Positions 6,433 through 9,907 of a stretch of 9,907 nucleotides of DNA are shown piece after piece. The notes beneath the pieces are model-generated. The model ran no database searches. It was not told where the DNA came from and worked only from the letters and a program-made list of their open reading frames with translations. The translations under genes and the position numbers were made by a program. The stretch's first letter is position 1. Every line of letters starts with the position of its first letter. The DNA is from Pseudomonadota bacterium (GTDB taxonomy: Bacteria > Pseudomonadota > Gammaproteobacteria > Steroidobacterales > Woeseiaceae), in the NCBI GenBank assembly GCA_022567775.1, contig JADFGH010000056.1, positions 1 through 9,907 on the forward strand. The letters run 5' to 3'.

Positions 6433-8067
6433 ATGTGGCGGGCTAAAACGATAGCGAGAATGATAGGGATTCAGCGGATTCTCGTGCGGCACGGGCTGGA
6501 TGACCTCATCAGGAAAACGCACTTCCTGCGGCCACTGCGGTTTTTCTTTTATTTTTTTCCGCGTAGCGGCGATCGCTCGGAGCCCCTCGGCAAACGGATC
6601 AGGCTTGCCCTGCAGGAACTCGGCCCGATCTTCGTCAAATTCGGGCAGGCAGTCTCTACGCGGCGCGATTTACTGCCCCCGGACATAGCCGACGAACTCG
6701 CAATGCTGCAGGACCGGGTACCGCCGTTTCCTGCGGAGCAGGCCATCGAGATCATGGAAAAGGCCTACGGCAAATCGGTGCATGAGGTCTTCTCGCGCTT
6801 CGATAAGGAACCCTTCGCTGCGGCGTCAATCGCGCAAGTGCATACCGCCGCGCTGCAGGATGGCACCGAGGTAATCGTCAAAGTGCTGCGGCCCGGAGTA
6901 CGTCAGTTGATAGAGCGAGATCTGGACGTGCTGTATGCGATCGCCGCACTTGCAGACAAATACTGGGAGCATGGCAAACGACTACGGCCACTCGAGGTCG
7001 TCGCCGAGTACGAGAAGACCGTCATCAATGAACTGGACCTTATGCGGGAAGGCGCCAATACGGCGCAGCTGAAGCGAAATTTCGAGGGCTCGGATCTCTT
7101 GTACGTACCGGAGGTGTACTGGGATTACTGCCGGACGGAAGTTCTGGTCCAGGAGAGAATCTACGGCATCCCGATCAGTGATATGACGGCCTTGCGAAAA
7201 TCCGGCGCCAACATCCAGGTTCTCGCAGAAAATGGCGTGGAGATCTTTTTCACCCAGGTTTTTCGGCACAACTTCTTTCACGCCGATATGCATCCCGGGA
7301 ATATTTTCGTGCAGGTCGACGATCCGGAGAAACCCAGGTACGCGGCCGTCGATTTCGGCATTGTCGGCACGCTTAGTCCGGACGATCAACAGTACCTCGC
7401 CGGAAATTTTCTCGCGTTTTTCGATCGTGACTATCACAAGATCGCGAAGCTGCACCTGGATTCGGGGTGGGTGCCGGCGGATACCCGCATCGATGAGCTG
7501 GAATCTGCAGTGCGTTCCGTCTGCGAGCCGATATTCAACAAGCCGTTAGCGGAAATCTCGTTCGCACAGGTAATGCTGCGCCTGTTTGATACAGCGCGCC
7601 GCTTCAACATGGAAATTCAGCCGCAGCTCATCCTTTTGCAAAAAACGCTGTTCAACATCGAAGGCCTTGGCCGGGAGCTCTATCCCGAGCTCGATCTCTG
7701 GAAGACAGCACACCCGATTTTGCGACGCTGGATGGATGAGCAGGTTGGTGGACGTGCGATGCTGAGGAATCTTCGCGAGGATCTGCCGCAGATCAGGGAA
7801 GCACTCAGGGAATTACCGGGCGTCATTCGCTACCTCTCGAAGCAAATCTCGCACGGCGATCTTCAGGTGAGGGTGAATGCGCCCGAACTGAGGGAAATTC
7901 GCGATCAGCTCAAGCAGCAGCAAAAGCAACGGTATTGGCTGGCAGTGGGCGCCACCACGATTATTACGGGGACGCTGATCCTTACCTGGGGATTTCTCCC
8001 GGCACTCGCATGGACGCTGATTGCTGCCGGCGTGTTCGCGACATTCGCCGGCCGGCCGCGCCACTGA
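6433..8067 (+). CDS. ubiB: UbiB: atypical protein-kinase-like ATPase of ubiquinone biosynthesis
   Basis: UbiB (COQ8/ADCK family) is a membrane-anchored ATPase needed for ubiquinone biosynthesis, thought to help extract or deliver lipid intermediates. The 544-residue product (E. coli 546) carries the family hallmarks: KxGQ motif KFGQ at 69-72, the alanine-rich loop AAASIAQVH at 129-137 in place of a glycine-rich loop, the catalytic-type lysine K150 in VIVKVLRPGV, the conserved ELD at 200-202, HADMHPGN at 283-290 and DFG at 307-309. Two hydrophobic segments at about 502-519 and 522-540 form the C-terminal membrane anchor, ending in basic GRPRH. All motif residues are intact. It is the last gene of the tightly spaced run; 58 bases separate it from trmB. 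The tatABC genes that follow ubiB in E. coli are not here. Confidence 0.97.
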   Translation: MWRAKTIARMIGIQRILVRHGLDDLIRKTHFLRPLRFFFYFFPRSGDRSEPLGKRIRLALQELGPIFVKFGQAVSTRRDLLPPDIADELAMLQDRVPPFPAEQAIEIMEKAYGKSVHEVFSRFDKEPFAAASIAQVHTAALQDGTEVIVKVLRPGVRQLIERDLDVLYAIAALADKYWEHGKRLRPLEVVAEYEKTVINELDLMREGANTAQLKRNFEGSDLLYVPEVYWDYCRTEVLVQERIYGIPISDMTALRKSGANIQVLAENGVEIFFTQVFRHNFFHADMHPGNIFVQVDDPEKPRYAAVDFGIVGTLSPDDQQYLAGNFLAFFDRDYHKIAKLHLDSGWVPADTRIDELESAVRSVCEPIFNKPLAEISFAQVMLRLFDTARRFNMEIQPQLILLQKTLFNIEGLGRELYPELDLWKTAHPILRRWMDEQVGGRAMLRNLREDLPQIREALRELPGVIRYLSKQISHGDLQVRVNAPELREIRDQLKQQQKQRYWLAVGATTIITGTLILTWGFLPALAWTLIAAGVFATFAGRPRH

Positions 8068-8113
8068 AGCGGATCGGTTGGGTGCCGGTGCATAAGCGGA
8101 TGGCCGCTTTGGA

Positions 8114-8119
8114 TACAAT
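8114..8119 (+). promoter_or_regulatory. Possible -10 element placing transcription at the trmB start codon
   Basis: TACAAT, preceded by TTGGA, lies 6 bases before the trmB ATG at 8126. A transcript from it would begin at or next to the A of ATG, making a leaderless mRNA. This fits the lack of any Shine-Dalgarno within the usual distance (only GGA at 8111-8113, 12 bases away). No -35 box is found at 16-18 bases, so support is weak. Confidence 0.25.
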
Positions 8120-8125
8120 GCACGC

Positions 8126-8818
8126 ATGATCCGGGCACCATCAGGCAGGCGCACGATCCGCAGTTTCGTGCGCCGGACCGGGCGCATCACGCCCGCCCAG
8201 GAGCGGGCACTCGACGCGCTCTGGCCACAATTCGGCATCGCTTTTTCAGCACATACCCTGAATCTTGACGAAGTCTTCGGCCGTTCAGCTGAACGGGTTC
8301 TCGAAATCGGTTTCGGTAACGGTGAAACCCTGGTACGCGAGGCCGGCGAAAAGCCGGAGATCGACTTTCTCGGCGTCGAGGTACACGAACCCGGTATTGG
8401 TCGTTGCCTGATCAGTGCGGAGGACGCTGGCCTGAAAAATCTCCGCGTTATCAAACACGACGCGATCGAGGTCTTGCAACACCAGGTCGGGGATGGGGCA
8501 CTCGCCCGAATCAATCTTTATTTTCCCGATCCCTGGCCCAAAAAGCGGCACCACAAGCGCCGTATCGTGCAGATTTCCTTCCTGAAACTGGCCGCCAGCA
8601 AGCTCGCGCCGGACGCAACGCTGCATATTGCGACCGACTGGGAAAACTACGCGGAGCAAATTGACGAGTTAATTGCTCAGTCGTCCGAATTCACGCTGGC
8701 CGAGCGTCACCTGCATAAGGGCGGATTCGAGTCACTGGAGCGCCAAACGACCAGGTTCGAGAGACGCGGATTGCGCAAGGGACACAGCATCTGGGACTGG
8801 CTGCTGATCAGGAATTAG
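8126..8818 (+). CDS. trmB: tRNA (guanine-N7-)-methyltransferase TrmB
   Basis: TrmB methylates G46 of the tRNA variable loop to m7G using S-adenosylmethionine. The 230-residue product (E. coli 239) shows IRSFVRRTGRITPAQ at 11-25, the SAM-binding LEIGFGNGE at 59-67, FLGVEVHEPGIGRCL at 81-95, the signature FPDPWPKKRHHKRR at 133-146, TDWENYA at 170-176, and the closing TRFERRGLRKGHSIWD at 209-224. All expected blocks are present. The ATG at 8126 fits the family length, although no good ribosome binding site precedes it. The gene follows ubiB on the same strand after 58 bases and may be read through from it or have its own promoter. The 128 bases after it hold no clear terminator. Confidence 0.96.
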   Translation: MIRAPSGRRTIRSFVRRTGRITPAQERALDALWPQFGIAFSAHTLNLDEVFGRSAERVLEIGFGNGETLVREAGEKPEIDFLGVEVHEPGIGRCLISAEDAGLKNLRVIKHDAIEVLQHQVGDGALARINLYFPDPWPKKRHHKRRIVQISFLKLAASKLAPDATLHIATDWENYAEQIDELIAQSSEFTLAERHLHKGGFESLERQTTRFERRGLRKGHSIWDWLLIRN

Positions 8819-8865
8819 CAGTCTGTTGAAAAACATAGTGTTTCGCCAGAACGCCAAACGCTGAC

Positions 8866-8893
8866 TTGCGCATTTCCCTTATTGCTCTGTAAA
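8866..8893 (+). promoter_or_regulatory. Weak sigma-70-like promoter before the small acidic protein
   Basis: TTGCGC at 8866-8871 and TGTAAA at 8888-8893 are 16 bases apart and match the consensus boxes at 4 of 6 positions each. They sit in the most AT-rich part of the trmB downstream gap, about 53 bases before the next start codon. Other placements are possible. Confidence 0.3.
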
Positions 8894-8931
8894 TTGGCAT
8901 ATAGGAAATTCGACAATGGGGATGGAGTCAC

Positions 8932-8940
8932 AGGAAGGAT
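8932..8940 (+). promoter_or_regulatory. Strong ribosome binding site of the small acidic protein
   Basis: AGGAAGGAT ends 6 bases before the ATG at 8947. It is among the clearest Shine-Dalgarno sequences in the window and supports this start and the reality of this short gene. Confidence 0.75.
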
Positions 8941-8946
8941 AGAAGC

Positions 8947-9240
8947 ATGGCAATCGCATACCCGGTCATTGGGCATTGGTACCGGCGGACCAACGGGAAT
9001 CTCCTCAAGATTGTCGCGGTCGACGACGAAGACGCGACGATTGAAGTACAGTTCTTCGATGGAACAATTGACGAGGTCGATTTCGACACCTGGAATAGCA
9101 TGCTGCTCGAGCGCGTGGGTGCGCCGGAGGACTGGTCCGGTTCAGTTGATATGGATCCGGAAGATTTTGTCGGCGAAGACAGTGGCGAAATCCCGATGGG
9201 TTATCACGATCCTTTGAGTTTTCTCGATAGACAAGAGTAG
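8947..9240 (+). CDS. Small acidic conserved protein, possibly DUF6763-like
   Basis: A 97-residue protein I do not recognise with certainty; its layout recalls the gammaproteobacterial DUF6763 type. It opens MAIAYPVIGHWYRR and then has a probable beta-rich segment, LLKIVAVDDEDATIEVQFFDG (19-39), followed by TIDEVDFDTWNSM (40-52). The rest is strongly acidic: APEDWSGSVDMDPEDFVGEDSGE (59-81) and DPLSFLDRQE at the end. There are no cysteines, membrane segments or signal peptide, so it is probably cytoplasmic. Length, strong ribosome binding site and proper codon structure support a real gene. Its TAG stop is part of the GTAG head of the palindrome at 9237-9264. It converges on the Rieske gene with 20 bases between the two stop codons. 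Function unknown. Confidence 0.82.
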   Translation: MAIAYPVIGHWYRRTNGNLLKIVAVDDEDATIEVQFFDGTIDEVDFDTWNSMLLERVGAPEDWSGSVDMDPEDFVGEDSGEIPMGYHDPLSFLDRQE

Positions 9241-9264
9241 GAGCCCGGTGGGCCGGGCTCCTAC
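9237..9264. repeat. Perfect palindrome ending two convergent genes; possible bidirectional terminator
   Basis: Two perfect 12-base arms, GTAGGAGCCCGG (9237-9248) and CCGGGCTCCTAC (9253-9264), flank a TGGG loop. The hairpin is strong but no T-run follows on either strand, so it is not a canonical intrinsic terminator. The arm tips match the GTAGGAGCC head of the other repeats, while the GGCGGGCGA half is missing. It may be a collapsed inverted pair. The TAG in each arm is a stop codon: 9238-9240 for the plus-strand gene and 9263-9261 for the minus-strand Rieske gene. Confidence 0.85.
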
Positions 9265-9617
9265 GAGACCTTACCTGAACCCCGGACAATTACCTCTCCG
9301 TCCCGTATTTCAACCTCGATCGGTCGCAGCTTCCTGCCCGGGCAGGGGCCCGCGACGCACTCGCCACTGTCTATTTCATAAATCGCGCCGTGTGATGAGC
9401 AGATAATCTGGCTGCCATCCCCGGTCAAAAAACCGTCTGGTTTCCAGTTGAGCGGATGACCGGCGTGCATGCAGAAATTCTGATAGGCATACACCTCGTC
9501 ACCCTGACGAACGATGAATCCCCTGAATGGCCAGTCGCCCTCGCCGATCGTAAATTCACGGCACCCCGGGTCGTCAAGATCACTGACCAGCCCAACGACA
9601 ACTTTGGTTGTCTCCAT
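9261..9617 (-). CDS. Small Rieske-type [2Fe-2S] ferredoxin-like protein
   Basis: A 118-residue single-domain Rieske protein. With the ATG at 9617 as start, the cluster ligands are C49 and H51 in NFCMHAGHPL and C73 and H76 in ICSSHGAIYEIDSGECVAGPCPG, the standard CxH...CxxH pattern. A GRKLRPIEVEIRDGEVIVRG strand pair closes the domain. There is no signal peptide or membrane anchor, so it resembles the soluble ferredoxins of ring-hydroxylating dioxygenases and the NirD-like family; its partner oxidoreductase is not visible. A TTG one codon upstream could also start it, but the ATG overlaps the stop of the upstream permease gene by one base (TGATG), a usual coupling arrangement. The stop TAG lies in the 9237-9264 palindrome. 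Redox partner and substrate cannot be told from here. Confidence 0.9.
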   Translation of the reverse strand: METTKVVVGLVSDLDDPGCREFTIGEGDWPFRGFIVRQGDEVYAYQNFCMHAGHPLNWKPDGFLTGDGSQIICSSHGAIYEIDSGECVAGPCPGRKLRPIEVEIRDGEVIVRGSGKVS

Positions 9618-9907
9618 CAATCAGATCCGATGAGCGAATCGTGGCGTTTTGCCACGATAACTGCCAGAACGATGGCTGGTATCCCGAGTGCCGCTGCATA
9701 GAGGAAGAAACCCAGCCAGCCGATAGACTCCTGTACGTTGCCTGAGTAGCCTGCAGAAAACTTGCCGAGCAGCGACATGAACGAACTCAATAATGCATAT
9801 TGGGTTGCGGTAAATGACAAGTTCGTTAGGCTCGACAAGTAGGCTATCAACACGGTGCCAGAGAATACCTGGGCCAGATTATCCGCACTAATCGTAACCG
9901 CGAGCAT
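9617..9907 (-). CDS. AmpG-like MFS permease, C-terminal part (truncated by window edge)
   Basis: Only the last 96 or so residues lie in the window; the gene enters from the right edge, and the methionine codon at the edge is probably internal. The visible part has three likely membrane segments (about 9-28, 35-56 and 63-86) with SADNLAQVFSGTVLIAYLSS, SFTATQYALLSS and FFLYAAALGIPAIVLAVIVAKR. The FTATQYALLSS stretch between helices is the family-like feature of AmpG permeases, which import anhydromuropeptides across the inner membrane for cell-wall recycling. In this group the exact substrate can differ, so AmpG is the best but not the only reading. It is cotranscribed with the Rieske gene (one-base stop/start overlap), an unusual partner. 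Confidence 0.8.
   Translation of the reverse strand: MLAVTISADNLAQVFSGTVLIAYLSSLTNLSFTATQYALLSSFMSLLGKFSAGYSGNVQESIGWLGFFLYAAALGIPAIVLAVIVAKRHDSLIGSD

Noticed and set aside
8047..8056. GCCGGCCGGC palindrome near the end of ubiB
   Set aside because: It lies inside coding sequence for the AGRPRH tail and is explained by GC-rich codons.
7813..8514. Minus-strand open frame of 233 residues antisense to ubiB and trmB
   Set aside because: It overlaps two certain genes, and its Arg/Ser/Pro-rich translation matches no family; it is a shadow of high-GC coding sequence.
8802..8822. CTGCT...AGCAG inverted repeat at the end of trmB as a terminator
   Set aside because: Only five pairs with an 11-base loop and no T-run follow; too weak to call.
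8819..8850. Possible insertion-sequence end near GTCTGTTGAAAAA after trmB
   Set aside because: The short motif recalls some transposon termini, but no matching inverted end, target duplication or transposase remnant is present.
9618..9620. TTG as the start of the Rieske gene
   Set aside because: The ATG one codon later overlaps the permease stop in the common TGATG arrangement and is the more likely start.
1..9907. tRNA, rRNA, CRISPR array, parS or dif sites
   Set aside because: No cloverleaf, rRNA segments, regularly spaced direct repeats, parS-like TGTTTCACGTGAAACA, or dif-like sequence was seen. xerC genes are not normally adjacent to dif.

Overview
The window looks like core chromosome of a gammaproteobacterium with moderately high GC. 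The evidence is the gene order DUF484-xerC, then hslV-hslU-DUF971-ubiE-ubiJ-ubiB. These are neighbourhoods familiar from Pseudomonas and Escherichia, but here they are joined and partly rearranged. Dispersed palindromes that begin with GTAG, like the GTAG-headed REP elements of Pseudomonas and Xanthomonas relatives, fit the same assignment. No phage, plasmid, CRISPR or insertion-sequence gene is visible.

Layout from left to right. Positions 1-103 hold two degenerate REP-type repeats; the first runs off the left edge. A minus-strand orphan ParA-family ATPase follows (100-738) and is divergent from a plus-strand pair, DUF484 (930-1634) and the tyrosine recombinase XerC (1647-2558). The 209-base gap after xerC carries a large inverted REP pair (2615-2741). 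Then comes a tightly packed plus-strand run whose gaps are 12, 34, 4, 0 and 3 bases: HslV peptidase, HslU unfoldase, a DUF971 protein, UbiE, UbiJ and UbiB. TrmB (8126-8818) and a small acidic protein (8947-9240) follow on the plus strand. Converging from the right edge on the minus strand are a truncated AmpG-like MFS permease and a Rieske-type [2Fe-2S] protein, whose stop and start codons overlap by one base.

Functionally, XerC resolves chromosome dimers, and the divergent ParA may belong to segregation or cargo positioning. HslVU is a cytoplasmic ATP-dependent protease. UbiE, UbiJ and UbiB serve ubiquinone biosynthesis: a C-methyltransferase, an SCP2-type lipid-binding accessory protein and an atypical kinase/ATPase. 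The packing suggests that protease and quinone genes share a transcript. TrmB makes m7G46 in tRNA.

The most unusual signal is the repeat family. Three of the genes (parA-like, the small acidic protein and the Rieske protein) take their TAG stop codon from the GTAG head of a repeat; one 28-bp palindrome ends two convergent genes at once. The repeat at the left edge matches not only the REP tip but also the interior of the 2615-2741 element. This suggests that the mobile unit is a whole inverted pair (REPIN-like) of roughly 100 bases. The protein-coding genes otherwise look orthodox, and I found no clear new enzyme system.
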